This document shows positions 49,103 to 57,546 of a stretch of 64,000 nucleotides of DNA, in pieces; the first letter of the stretch is position 1; the number at the start of each line of letters is the position of its first letter. A program made the translations under genes and the position numbers. Below the pieces are notes generated by a model. It was not told where the DNA came from. It searched no databases and saw only the letters and a list, made by a program, of their open reading frames with translations. The stretch covers positions 124,001 to 188,000 of the forward strand of contig NZ_JNFC01000045.1 of assembly GCF_000756385.1 (NCBI RefSeq), read 5' to 3'. Source of the stretch: Sphingopyxis sp. LC363. GTDB lineage: Bacteria > Pseudomonadota > Alphaproteobacteria > Sphingomonadales > Sphingomonadaceae.

Positions 49103-49132
49103 CGCCCACCGGCCCGTGGGGGCCGGTGGGCG
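49103..49132 (-). terminator. Strong hairpin downstream of the EF-hand gene
   Basis: CGCCCACCGGCC pairs perfectly with GGCCGGTGGGCG (12 bp) around a 6-base loop. It lies 83 bases past the EF-hand stop and 24 bases upstream of the response-regulator ATG. There is no good T-run, so it may be an attenuator or the end of the EF-hand transcript. Confidence 0.5.
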
Positions 49133-49214
49133 ATAGCTGGCAGGGACCGGCGGCAAAGGCAATGCCGGGAGGGGGGATGGCCTGTCGTTACCAAAAAGAC
49201 CCCTGCCAAATCGC

Positions 49215-49814
49215 TTATTCGCCGGCGGGAGCCGCCGGCGCCGCGCCGCGCTTGGCGCGCCATGCACCGCGCTGCGCCTTGCGTTCCTCGGGCGTCACCT
49301 GACCGTCCTTGTTCGCATCGGCGGCATCGAAGCGGGCGAGCGCCGCCGTCTGGAGTTCGGCCTGGCTGATCGCCTTGTCGCCGTCGGTATCGACCTTGCC
49401 CATCATCATCATCATGCTACGATGGCCGCTGCGCTTGCCATGGTGACCGCGCATGGCGTGGCGCTTGCCGTCGCCGGCTTCGCCCGCCGCGGCGCGCTTT
49501 TCGCCGCGCTCGGCGCGTTTGGCCGCACGGTCGGCACCATGCTGGTCCCATTCGGCCTTGCTGATGCTGCCATTGCCGTCCGCGTCGAGCTTGGCGAACA
49601 TCTTCGCCTGCCGCTCGGCGCGCTTGGCGGCGCGGTCGGTCGCGTCGAGCTTGCCGTCCTTGTTGGCATCGAGCTTGGCGAACATCTCCGCCGCCCTGGT
49701 CTGCACCTCGGCGCGGGTCTGCGTCGCGTTCCGATCGCCGCTGCCGGGAGCGGCAAGGACGGGCACGGCGATCAAGGCCGCACCCAGCGTCAAAATCGTG
49801 ATCTTCCTGTTCAT
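49215..49814 (-). CDS. Exported EF-hand calcium-binding protein
   Basis: A 199-residue protein with a signal peptide (residues 1-21) and four canonical 12-residue EF-hand loops: DANKDGKLDATD (49-60), DADGNGSISKAE (77-88), DTDGDKAISQAE (142-153) and DANKDGQVTPEE (166-177). Between them are basic Ala/Arg-rich linkers and a His/Met-rich segment (residues 116-139, including five consecutive Met). It should bind Ca2+ in the periplasm; the His/Met stretch could bind Cu or other metals. It lies upstream of, and on the same strand as, the two-component genes and has a 10-bp tandem repeat in its promoter region. Confidence 0.88.
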   Translation of the reverse strand: MNRKITILTLGAALIAVPVLAAPGSGDRNATQTRAEVQTRAAEMFAKLDANKDGKLDATDRAAKRAERQAKMFAKLDADGNGSISKAEWDQHGADRAAKRAERGEKRAAAGEAGDGKRHAMRGHHGKRSGHRSMMMMMGKVDTDGDKAISQAELQTAALARFDAADANKDGQVTPEERKAQRGAWRAKRGAAPAAPAGE

Positions 49815-49911
49815 GCAATGAACTCCTTCGAGGGACCTTTGCGGGGAGAGCCGCGTCCCAATGAAGGCGTTTTAGGCGCGATTTGTCCCAGCCCGGTGCC
49901 GGATGACCGAA

Positions 49912-49931
49912 AAAATGTCGCAAAATGTCGC
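49912..49931. promoter_or_regulatory. Perfect 10-bp tandem repeat upstream of the EF-hand gene, candidate response-regulator site
   Basis: AAAATGTCGC occurs twice head to tail with no spacer. A 10-bp period puts both units on the same DNA face, as in OmpR/PhoB-family binding sites. It lies about 98 bases upstream of the EF-hand start at 49814. Confidence 0.5.
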
Positions 49932-49967
49932 AGAACGGGCGCGCCGTTCATGAGGGCGCAAGCAGAA

Positions 49968-49998
49968 GGGGCCGGCCGCGCCAAGCGCGACCGGCCCC
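49968..49998 (-). terminator. Hairpin terminator of the small membrane protein gene
   Basis: GGGGCCGG pairs with CCGGCCCC with inner CGCG/CGCG pairing. It lies 26 bases beyond the stop at 50024; the minus-strand run after it is CCTTCTGCTT. Confidence 0.5.
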
Positions 49999-50023
49999 GA
50001 TCTGGTGCTCAATTCCCGGCTTG

Positions 50024-50254
50024 TCAGGGACTGACAGGCGAATCCTCGTCATTATCGGCAACGAGGATGATCGCGCCGACGCCGACCAGCAGGCCGACCA
50101 AGCCGATGATCCAGCTCGAATTGCCCTCAAGCTCGCTCGCGCCGTCGACGACCGAAGCCGCGCGCGGGGCGCTCGCTGCGGCCGACGCCGCGACCGGGGC
50201 TGCGACGACCGACAGGGCCGCAAAAGATATCGCCGTTTTCTTGAATATATTCAT
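50024..50254 (-). CDS. Small exported single-helix protein
   Basis: A 76-residue protein with a signal-like N terminus (residues 1-27, TAISFAALSVVAAPVAASA), a short Ala/Ser spacer and one C-terminal membrane helix (NSSWIIGLVGLLVGVGAIILVADN) with an acidic tail. Similar small proteins are common in sphingomonads, without known function. GGAG precedes the ATG at 50254. Upstream is GGATC-N17-CGTT, one base from the EcfG promoter consensus. The in-frame extension to 50338 lacks a ribosome-binding site. Confidence 0.7.
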   Translation of the reverse strand: MNIFKKTAISFAALSVVAAPVAASAAASAPRAASVVDGASELEGNSSWIIGLVGLLVGVGAIILVADNDEDSPVSP

Positions 50255-50468
50255 CTCATTCTCCGTCGCTCGACATGTCCCTACCCCCCGAGTAACGACC
50301 GAGCGACCGCCATTGATCCGCGTCCAGAGGCCATTCATCGTGGAAGTCGGACGGGTCGACCGGCCGAGGCCGCGTCGCGGCAGCGGAAAGTTTCACAATC
50401 GCGTCAGCATGTTGCGGCAGCAACCTCACATCTCTACGCTCCCGTCGCATGACAGGAGGGAGACTCGC

Positions 50469-52286
50469 ATGACCGACACGACGCCCGATAGGCGGACCAT
50501 CCTTGCCGCGATGGGCGGCCTTGCCGTCGTCGGCATCGTCCGCCCCGCGGCGGCCGAAGCGAGCGCCGACGCGCGCCTCGATGCGCTGCTCTCAGCACAG
50601 TTCGAACAGGGACTGCGCGACGAGCCGACGCGCGCAACTTCGCTCGGGATCGATACCGGCACCCGCGCCGCGCTTCGGGCCCAATTTCCCGACTGGTCGT
50701 CCGCCGCCCGCGCGGCGCGGGCGCGCCAGATCGACCGCGACCTCGCCGCAGTCCGCGCGATCAACGCCGACACGCTCGGCGACGCGGCACGAATCGCGCA
50801 CGAGAGCGCCGAATTCGACCTTGTGGCGCGCCAGCGGCTGGCGCGCTTCACCTATCATACCGGCGGCTTCGGGCATCGGCCCGGCCCCTATGGCGTCACC
50901 CAGCTCGGCGGCTTCTACACCGGGGTCAGCACCTTCCTCGACAGCCAGCACCCCGTCGCGACAAAGGCCGACGCCGACGCCTATATGGTGCGGCTGCAGG
51001 CGATCCCGGCGCTGTTCGACGCCGACACCGAAATCGTCAAGACGAACGCCGCGATGGGCGTCATCGCGCCGCACTTCATCATCGACCAGGCGCTGCAGCA
51101 GCTTGGCCGCCTGCGCGACGGCGACGTCGCGGGCAAGACGCTCATCGCGTCGATCGCGAAGCGCAGCACGGAAATCGGCCTTTCGGGCTATGGCGAGCGC
51201 GCCGCCGCGGTCTTCGCAGGCCCGATCCGCGCCGCACTCACCCGCCAGATCGACGCCCTGACCGCGCTGCTTCCCCGCGCGGGGACCGCCGCCGGCGTCG
51301 CGCGCCTGCCCGACGGCGAGGCCTATTATGCCGCGACGCTCGCGCAGCATACGACGACCAGCCTCGGCGCCGCCGAAATCCACCGCATCGGCCGCGAGCA
51401 GGTCGCCGACCTTACCTCGCGGATGGACGAACTGCTCAAATCGCAAGGTTATACGAAAGGCAGCATCCGCGACCGGCTGAACGCACTGGCCAAAGCCGAG
51501 GGGCAGCTGTTCTCCAATAGCGACGAGGGGCGCGCCGAAATGCTCGCCTATCTCAACGGCTTGCTCGTCAAGGTGCGCGAGCGGCTACCGCAGGTGTTCA
51601 GCCATATGCCCAAGGCGCCCTATGAAATCCGCCGCGTCCCGCCCGAGATCGAGATCGGCGCGCCCGGCGGGTCGGCGCAGGCGGGAACCCCCGACGGTTC
51701 GCGCCCGGGCATCTTTTTCATCAACCTGCGCGATACCGCGGAATGGCCGCGCTACACGCTGCCCACCCTCGCCTATCATGAAGGCGCGCCGGGGCATTTG
51801 TTCGAAGGGGCGCTGAAGTTCGAGGACAGCGAGTTGCCGCTCTATCGCCAGGCGGCATCGGTCACCGCCTATGGCGAAGGCTGGGGTCTCTATGCCGAAC
51901 AGGTCGCCGACGAGCTTGGGATGTATGACGACGATCCGCTCGGCAAGATCGGCTATCTCGCTTCCTATGCCTTTCGTGCGTCGCGTCTCGTCGTCGACAC
52001 CGGTCTTCATTCGATGGGGTGGAGCCGCGAGCAGGCGATCGACTATATGGTCGAAAATTCGTCGAACTCGCCGAGCGCGTCGCGCACCGAGATCGACCGC
52101 TATATCGTCTATCCGGGGCAAGCCTGTTCGTACAAGGTCGGGCAGATCGCGATCAGCCGCGCGCGCGACGCGGTGTCGAAGCGCCCCGGCTATGACATCA
52201 AGCGGTTCCACGATGTGGTCTTGGGCGCCGGGCGTATCCCGCTCGCGGTGCTCGAACGCCGCGTCCTTGCCGCCTTTCCGGCCTAG
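50469..52286 (+). CDS. DUF885 family metallopeptidase-like protein with Tat signal
   Basis: A 605-residue protein whose N terminus carries a twin-arginine motif (DRRTILAAMGG) and hydrophobic segment ending PAAAEA, predicting Tat export. The DUF885 domain has the hallmark HEGAPGH (about residue 437), a likely zinc-binding HExxxH variant, with EGWGLYAEQ and RYIVYPGQACSYKVGQ further on. Family members are presumed peptidases; the substrate is unknown. The same reading frame stays open upstream to 49422, but that part lies antisense to two real genes; ATG 50469 follows GAGGGAGA. Confidence 0.85.
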   Translation: MTDTTPDRRTILAAMGGLAVVGIVRPAAAEASADARLDALLSAQFEQGLRDEPTRATSLGIDTGTRAALRAQFPDWSSAARAARARQIDRDLAAVRAINADTLGDAARIAHESAEFDLVARQRLARFTYHTGGFGHRPGPYGVTQLGGFYTGVSTFLDSQHPVATKADADAYMVRLQAIPALFDADTEIVKTNAAMGVIAPHFIIDQALQQLGRLRDGDVAGKTLIASIAKRSTEIGLSGYGERAAAVFAGPIRAALTRQIDALTALLPRAGTAAGVARLPDGEAYYAATLAQHTTTSLGAAEIHRIGREQVADLTSRMDELLKSQGYTKGSIRDRLNALAKAEGQLFSNSDEGRAEMLAYLNGLLVKVRERLPQVFSHMPKAPYEIRRVPPEIEIGAPGGSAQAGTPDGSRPGIFFINLRDTAEWPRYTLPTLAYHEGAPGHLFEGALKFEDSELPLYRQAASVTAYGEGWGLYAEQVADELGMYDDDPLGKIGYLASYAFRASRLVVDTGLHSMGWSREQAIDYMVENSSNSPSASRTEIDRYIVYPGQACSYKVGQIAISRARDAVSKRPGYDIKRFHDVVLGAGRIPLAVLERRVLAAFPA

Positions 52287-52294
52287 AAAAGAGT

Positions 52295-52324
52295 AAGCCC
52301 CGTCGCATTTCTGCGGCGGGGCTT
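52295..52324 (+). terminator. Hairpin terminator of the DUF885 gene
   Basis: AAGCCCCG pairs with CGGGGCTT, extended inward by TCGC/GCGG, 8 bases after the stop. The following run is CCCTAG, so it is only moderately terminator-like. Confidence 0.5.
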
Positions 52325-52431
52325 CCCTAGACTTCGTCCGAAGACAGAAGTCAAATTCCACTCTTTCTTTCGATCGAGCAGGTAAATGAAACGCGGCGGA
52401 TCCCGGATGGTTCCCGCCGCGCCGAATCTTT

Positions 52432-52605
52432 TTAACTTATCTTGCGCGCCGCGGCCGAGCCGAGGATCAGGAACAGCACGACGAGCGCGAGGCCGACGAA
52501 GAACAGGATCTTGGCGACACCCGCCGCCGCACCCGCGACGCCGCCAAAGCCGAGCACCGCGGCGATCAGCGCGATCACGGCGAAGATCAAAGCCCATTTG
52601 AACAT
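52432..52605 (-). CDS. DUF1328 (UPF0391) small membrane protein
   Basis: A 57-residue protein with two transmembrane helices ([22 protein letters not shown] and [20 protein letters not shown]), the standard DUF1328 layout. The family is widely stress-induced but functionally undefined. GGAGAC precedes the ATG at 52605; an in-frame extension to 52644 is not family-like. A perfect EcfG-type promoter lies about 120 bases upstream. Confidence 0.85.
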   Translation of the reverse strand: MFKWALIFAVIALIAAVLGFGGVAGAAAGVAKILFFVGLALVVLFLILGSAAARKIS

Positions 52606-52725
52606 CTGTCGTCTCCTTGCATTCGTTGCATTCGCGCGCGCCACCGGCTTCGAAAGCGCAAGGCTTTCGAGGGGGAAACGGCCGGTGGCCGCGCCTCAAA
52701 TATCTGATAGTCGATACGAATGCAG

Positions 52726-52750
52726 AACGACGGCGGCGCGCGAAAGTTCC
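52726..52750 (-). promoter_or_regulatory. EcfG-type general stress promoter of the DUF1328 gene
   Basis: On the minus strand GGAAC is followed after 16 bases by CGTT, an exact match to the alphaproteobacterial EcfG consensus (GGAAC-N16/17-CGTT). Transcription would start near 52718 and give a leader of about 110 bases. Confidence 0.65.
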
Positions 52751-52829
52751 TGCCATCCGGCAGATAGCCCCTTGCCTACCCAGCCCGCGATGCATTTATG
52801 CTGGCATCGTTCGAGGGAGTTTCACGCCT

Positions 52830-53327
52830 ATGTCATCGCCGCACCGGCTGTTTGCCGCCGCCGCCGCCACCTTGTGTCTATCCGCCGCAGCCCACGCCCA
52901 GCCGACCGACGCTGCGCCGATACAGGGCACAGCATATCTTAACCTGCAAATGACAGCGCTCGCCGAACGCCATGGCGCCGACGGATGGCGCGTGACCCCA
53001 AGCGGGCTGCGCTGGCGGCGCGTTGCAGGCGACGGCAGCGGCGCCCACCCCGGCCCGACCGATGAAGTCACCGTCCATTATGTCGGCACCTTCGTCGACG
53101 GCCGCGAGTTCGACAGCTCGGTCGCGCGCGGCGAACCCGCCACCTTTCCGCTCAATCGCGTGATCGAAGGCTGGCAGGAAGGCGTCCAGCTTATGGGCGT
53201 CGGTGACAAGGTCGAATTCGCGATCCCCTGGCAGCTCGCCTATGGCCCCGACGGAAAGGGCCCGATTCCGGGCGGCGCGACGCTGCTGTTCTCGGTCGAA
53301 CTGCTCGGCATCGAGCCCGCGGGCTGA
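52830..53327 (+). CDS. Exported FKBP-type peptidyl-prolyl cis-trans isomerase
   Basis: This 165-residue protein has a signal peptide (residues 1-24, ending AAHAQ), a short linker and a single FKBP domain: GSGAHPGPTDEVTVHYVGTFVDGREFDSSVARGEPATFPLNRVIEGWQEGVQLM and IPWQLAYGPDGKGPIPGGATLLFSVELL. It should speed proline isomerisation during periplasmic protein folding. ATG 52830 is chosen because GAGGGAG precedes it and the signal peptide starts there; the frame is open further upstream to 52617 without family support. Confidence 0.88.
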   Translation: MSSPHRLFAAAAATLCLSAAAHAQPTDAAPIQGTAYLNLQMTALAERHGADGWRVTPSGLRWRRVAGDGSGAHPGPTDEVTVHYVGTFVDGREFDSSVARGEPATFPLNRVIEGWQEGVQLMGVGDKVEFAIPWQLAYGPDGKGPIPGGATLLFSVELLGIEPAG

Positions 53328-53343
53328 TTTTCAGGGAAAGGCC

Positions 53344-53417
53344 TGGAGCGGGTAGCGGGAATCGAACCCGCCTAGCTAGCTTGGAAGGCTAGAGCATTAC
53401 CACTATGCTATACCCGC
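53344..53417 (-). tRNA. tRNA-Gly (anticodon TCC)
   Basis: A 74-base cloverleaf: acceptor GCGGGTA pairs with TACCCGC, discriminator T and encoded CCA. The anticodon TCC is at 53383-53385 (CTAGCCTTCCAAGCTAG). TTGACG at 53463-53458 on the minus strand could be its -35 element, without a convincing -10. The 257-base stretch from 53418 to the next gene otherwise holds only the gcd leader. Confidence 0.97.
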
Positions 53418-53674
53418 ATCGCCAAGGCCGGCGGCGATTGCCATTTTGATCGGCCGCCGTCAAGCGCGCCATTGCCATTCCGTTCCGTGTCCTAGCCCAC
53501 ACGGACCCGACGCATCATTCTTCCGAGCTATGCGTTGGAGGCAGTGACCGGCCCCTTCGCGCACCGGCAGGTAACGATACGAAGGAGGGCGTTCGACGGA
53601 CGTCGCCCGATGCCTTGAAACAGGGGTGCGGCAGCGCTCGCAGGAACAATCGCTGCATCAAAAGGAGGCCCCCG

Positions 53675-56071
53675 ATGCGCCGACTGCGCCAGATTTTCCC
53701 CGCCCCTCTCCTCCCCCTGATCACCGGACTGATGGTGGCGGCGATCGGCCTCATCCTGCTGATCGGCGGCATCTGGCTGACGGCGCTCGGCGGGTCGGCC
53801 TATTATCTGATCGCCGGCGGTGCGATGCTGGCGGCCGGCCTGCTGCTGATGCGCGGCCGGATATTGGGCGGCTGGATTTACGTCGCGGTCGTATTTTGCA
53901 CGCTGATTTGGGCATTGTGGGAAGTCGGCGGAAATGGCTGGGCGCTCGTTCCGCGCGTCGTCGCGCCGCTCATACTCCTCCTCCTCGTGATTTTCGCGAT
54001 GGCCGCGCTCTCCGCCCGGCCGCGCCGCTGGCGGCTGGCGCTCGCAGGGAGCGGCCTTGTCGTCCTCGTCGCCGTGGCGAGCGGCACTATGCTCGGCTTG
54101 CTCAACAGCCCCCGGCCCCTGGAGAAGCTTCCGGCGAGCCGCTGGGCGATGGCCGATCCCGCGCTGATGCGAGCGGGCAGCGACTGGCCGGCCTATGGCG
54201 GCACCTACAGCGCCCGCCGCTATTCGCCGCTGACCCAGATCACGCCGGCCAATGTCGGCAAGCTGGAGCGCGCGTGGCTGATCCAAACCGGCGATCTGCC
54301 TTCGAAGGCGGCGCATGGCACCTATGGGGCCGAAAATACGCCGCTGAAGATCGGCGACAGCCTCTATGTCTGCACGCCCAAGAATATCGTCCTCGCGCTC
54401 GATCCGGCGACCGGGGGGCAGCGCTGGCGCTTCGACCCCAAAGTGTCCGACGAGGCGATCCCCTATACAGCCGCCTGCCGCGGGGTGAGCTATTATGCGT
54501 TGCCCGGCGCCGCTGCGGATCAGGCCTGTGCGCGGCGGATCATCTTCGGCACGCTCGACGCGCGGCTGTTCGCGATCGATGCGGCGACCGGACGGCCGTG
54601 TCAGGATTTCGGCACCAATGGACAGGTCGATACCAAGATCGGCATGGGCAAGACCTCGCCGGGCTATGTTTCGATCAATTCGCCGCCGACGATCGTTCGC
54701 GGCATCGTCGTCACCGGGCATCAGGTGCTCGACGGACAGAGCCGCTGGGCGCCGTCGGGGGTGATCCGCGGCTATGACGCGGTCACCGGCAAGCTCGCCT
54801 GGGCATGGGACATGATGAACCCCGACTGGAGCGGCTATCCGCCGCCGGGAGAGGCATGGGCGCGCGGGACGCCGAACATGTGGACGATCGCCTCGGGCGA
54901 TGAAGCGCTGGGCCTCGTCTATCTGCCGATGGGCAACGCCGCCGCCGACTATTATTCGAGCCTGCGCCGCCCGGCCGAGAATGAATATGCGACCTCGCTC
55001 GTCGCACTCGACGTGACGACCGGCAAGCCGCGCTGGCATTTTCAGGCGGTGAAGAAGGACGTCTGGGATTATGATTTCGGCGCGCAGGCGACGCTGATCG
55101 ACTATCCGGGCCCCGAGGGCGCGATCCCCGCGCTCGTGCTGCCGAGCAAGCAGGGCGACATCTATATTCTCGACCGGCGCACCGGGCGTCCGCTCACCCC
55201 GGTGGGCACGATCGAGGTCCCGGGCGGCGGGGTCGAGCCGGCCGAGCGGTCGCCGACGCAGATCGTTTCGCTGTGGCATAGTCTCCGCATGCCCGACCTC
55301 ACCGAGCGCGACATGTGGGGCATGTCGCCGATCGACCAGATGATCTGCCGCATCCAGTTCCGCAAGGCGAGTTACAAGGGTTTCTACACCCCCCCGACGA
55401 GCGAGCGCCGCTCGATCGAATATCCGGGCTATAATGGCGGGACCGACTGGGGCGGCATAGCGGTCGACCCGGTCCGCGGCGTGATCGTCGCCAATTACAA
55501 CGACATGCCCAATTATGTCCGCCTCGTGCCGCGCGCCGAAGCGAACAAGCAGGGTTGGGCGCCGCGCGATCAGGCGCGCGGCGAGATCGGCGGCGCCGAG
55601 GGCGCGGGCGATCCGCAGGCCGGCACCCCCTATGCGATAGACGTCAACGCGGGCTGGCGCCTGCCCTTCACCGGCCTGCTCTGCAAGCAGCCGCCCTATG
55701 GCGGAATCCGCGCGATCGACATCGCGACCGGCAAGACGATCTGGGACCGCCCGTTCGGTACCGCGCGCACCAACGGGCCGTTCGGCATCCCCTCGATGCT
55801 GCCGGTCACCATCGGCACGCCCAACAATGGCGGCGCGGTGGTGACGGCGAGCGGGCTGATCTTCATCGCCGCGGCGACCGACAATCTGATCCGCGCGATC
55901 GACCTCAGAACGGGAAAGACGATCTGGTCCGACGTTCTGCCCGCGGGGGGACAGGCGACGCCGATGATCTATGAGGCGAACGGCAAGCAATATGTCGTCA
56001 TCTATGCCGGCGGCCATCATTTCATGGAGACGCCGATCGGCGATGAAGTGATCGCCTACGCGCTCCCGTGA
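53675..56071 (+). CDS. gcd: Membrane-bound PQQ-dependent glucose/quinate dehydrogenase
   Basis: A 798-residue quinoprotein that oxidises aldose sugars (or quinate/shikimate) in the periplasm and passes electrons to ubiquinone. Five N-terminal membrane helices (about residues 8-140) precede the eight-bladed beta-propeller (from DWPAYGGTYSARRYSPLTQI) with the typical W-motif repeats ATGGQRWRFDPKV, TGKPRWHFQ and NGGAVVTASGLIFIAAA. ATG 53675 follows AAAGGAGG; the in-frame TTG at 53615 is not supported. No PQQ biosynthesis genes are in the window. It overlaps the following CDF gene (GTGA). Confidence 0.92.
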   Translation: MRRLRQIFPAPLLPLITGLMVAAIGLILLIGGIWLTALGGSAYYLIAGGAMLAAGLLLMRGRILGGWIYVAVVFCTLIWALWEVGGNGWALVPRVVAPLILLLLVIFAMAALSARPRRWRLALAGSGLVVLVAVASGTMLGLLNSPRPLEKLPASRWAMADPALMRAGSDWPAYGGTYSARRYSPLTQITPANVGKLERAWLIQTGDLPSKAAHGTYGAENTPLKIGDSLYVCTPKNIVLALDPATGGQRWRFDPKVSDEAIPYTAACRGVSYYALPGAAADQACARRIIFGTLDARLFAIDAATGRPCQDFGTNGQVDTKIGMGKTSPGYVSINSPPTIVRGIVVTGHQVLDGQSRWAPSGVIRGYDAVTGKLAWAWDMMNPDWSGYPPPGEAWARGTPNMWTIASGDEALGLVYLPMGNAAADYYSSLRRPAENEYATSLVALDVTTGKPRWHFQAVKKDVWDYDFGAQATLIDYPGPEGAIPALVLPSKQGDIYILDRRTGRPLTPVGTIEVPGGGVEPAERSPTQIVSLWHSLRMPDLTERDMWGMSPIDQMICRIQFRKASYKGFYTPPTSERRSIEYPGYNGGTDWGGIAVDPVRGVIVANYNDMPNYVRLVPRAEANKQGWAPRDQARGEIGGAEGAGDPQAGTPYAIDVNAGWRLPFTGLLCKQPPYGGIRAIDIATGKTIWDRPFGTARTNGPFGIPSMLPVTIGTPNNGGAVVTASGLIFIAAATDNLIRAIDLRTGKTIWSDVLPAGGQATPMIYEANGKQYVVIYAGGHHFMETPIGDEVIAYALP

Positions 56072-57039
56072 ACGACATGGCCGGAAGCAAGCGCATCGGC
56101 CATATCAAGGGCAATATCGTCCTTTACGGCGCCCTGTTCGCCAACCTCGGCATCGCCGTCGCGAAATTCATCGCCGCGGCGGTCAGCGGATCGTCGTCGA
56201 TGCTGTCGGAGGGCGTGCACTCGCTCGTCGACAGCGGCAACCAGCTGCTGCTGCTCTATGGCCAAGCGCGCGCGAAACGCGCTCCCGACAGCCGCCATCC
56301 CTTCGGTTACGGGCGCGAGCTTTATTTCTGGGCCTTTGTCGTCGCGATCCTGATCTTCGCGATCGGCGCGGGCATTTCGGTCTATCAAGGGTGGATTCAT
56401 ATCCACGATCCCGAACCGCTGCGCGACCCGACGATCAACTATATCGTGCTTGCGGTCGCATTTCTGCTCGAGGGCACCTCATGGGCGATTGCCGTGCGCG
56501 AATTTGACGCGGGGCGCGGCGAGCTTGGCTGGTGGCAGGCGGTCCGGCGCTCGAAGGACCCCGCCGGCTTCATCGTGCTGTTCGAAGACAGCGCGGCACT
56601 CGCGGGGCTGATCATCGCCGCCGTCGGTATCTGGCTGAGCCACGCCACCGGCGACGCCCGCATCGACGGCATCGCGTCGATCGCGATCGGCCTGATCCTC
56701 GCCGCCGTCGCGATATTGCTCGCGCGCGAGGCGAAGGAGCTGCTGATCGGCGAGGCCGCCGATCCGGCGCTGATCGATACGATCCGGCGCATCGTCGAAG
56801 CCCATCCCGAAATCAGCGCGATCAACCATGTCCGCACGATCCACACCGCCCCCGATTCCATCTTCGTCGCGGTCAGCGCCGATTTCGAGGATGCACTGCG
56901 GATGGGACGGGCCGAGGCGCTGATCGAAGTGATCGAGGGCGAGTTGAAGGCAGCGTCGCCGCTGATCAGCTCGATCTATATCCGGCCCGAGAAGCGCGAG
57001 GATGCGGTCGTCCAATATGCCGGCGGGTCGCCGGCCTGA
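56068..57039 (+). CDS. Cation diffusion facilitator family metal exporter
   Basis: This 323-residue inner-membrane transporter has six helices and the CDF metal-site residues in helix 2 (SEGVHSLVDSGNQ, His and Asp) and helix 5 (FEDSAALAGLII, Glu and Asp), plus a C-terminal cytoplasmic regulatory domain (VRTIHTAPDSIFVAVSADFED). It likely exports Zn2+, Mn2+ or Fe2+ by proton antiport. Start: GTG 56068 overlaps the gcd stop; ATG 56077 is equally possible as neither has a strong Shine-Dalgarno. Confidence 0.86.
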   Translation: MNDMAGSKRIGHIKGNIVLYGALFANLGIAVAKFIAAAVSGSSSMLSEGVHSLVDSGNQLLLLYGQARAKRAPDSRHPFGYGRELYFWAFVVAILIFAIGAGISVYQGWIHIHDPEPLRDPTINYIVLAVAFLLEGTSWAIAVREFDAGRGELGWWQAVRRSKDPAGFIVLFEDSAALAGLIIAAVGIWLSHATGDARIDGIASIAIGLILAAVAILLAREAKELLIGEAADPALIDTIRRIVEAHPEISAINHVRTIHTAPDSIFVAVSADFEDALRMGRAEALIEVIEGELKAASPLISSIYIRPEKREDAVVQYAGGSPA

Positions 57040-57060
57040 CGGCTACCCACTACAGGTTGC

Positions 57061-57543
57061 TCACGCCTTGGCCGCCATCTCTTCCGGAATCAGTTCGCGC
57101 AGCTTCGCGATGGTGCTTTCCGCGTCGCGGTGGTGGACGAAGATGCCGCCCGCGCCTTCCCAGAGGCGCGCGTGCTTTATCTGATCGTCGACGAGAATAT
57201 CGCCGCGCTGCGCATGGTTGCGCTTGTCGACCGCCATCACGGTCAGAATCTGCGTGCCGGGGAAATGCCGGGCCGCCCAGCGGATCTTCTGCGGCGCCGC
57301 CCAGGCGCCGCGCGGCAGGCCAGTCAGGATCACGGGGATGAGGTGGCGAACCGCGGCGAACAACTCTTTCGCATCGGGCATCAGCGGCAGCGTGCCGTAG
57401 AAATCGGGATGGCGCGCGATCTCGCGCCAGAAGGCCGCGATGCCGTGGCGCTTTTCATAGATGCGCGGCGGCATGTCGAGCAGCTTCGTTGCGCCGCGGT
57501 CGAAATCGGCCAATACGCCGTCGCAATCGAGATAGAGTTGCAC
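57061..57543 (-). CDS. HAD-family 5'-nucleotidase, deoxyribonucleotidase C (NT5C) type
   Basis: A 160-residue HAD phosphatase with the nucleophile motif LDCDGVLADFD (Asp6, Asp8), motif II in VILTGLPRG and the C-terminal acidic motif GDILVDDQIKHARLWEGAGG. It should dephosphorylate (deoxy)nucleotides or another small phosphate ester. The start is GTG 57543, the only one in frame near the motif. It lies 3 bases after the predicted 2H phosphoesterase gene, so the two are co-transcribed and may act on one pathway. Confidence 0.82.
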   Translation of the reverse strand: MQLYLDCDGVLADFDRGATKLLDMPPRIYEKRHGIAAFWREIARHPDFYGTLPLMPDAKELFAAVRHLIPVILTGLPRGAWAAPQKIRWAARHFPGTQILTVMAVDKRNHAQRGDILVDDQIKHARLWEGAGGIFVHHRDAESTIAKLRELIPEEMAAKA

Positions 57544-57546
57544 CCG

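Noticed and set aside
49422-52286. A continuous 954-codon open frame
   Set aside because: Its first third is antisense to the EF-hand gene and the small membrane protein; the DUF885 family part begins at the Tat signal at 50469.
53434-53463. sigma70 promoter for tRNA-Gly
   Set aside because: TTGACG is a good -35 but the -10 position (CAATCG) is poor.
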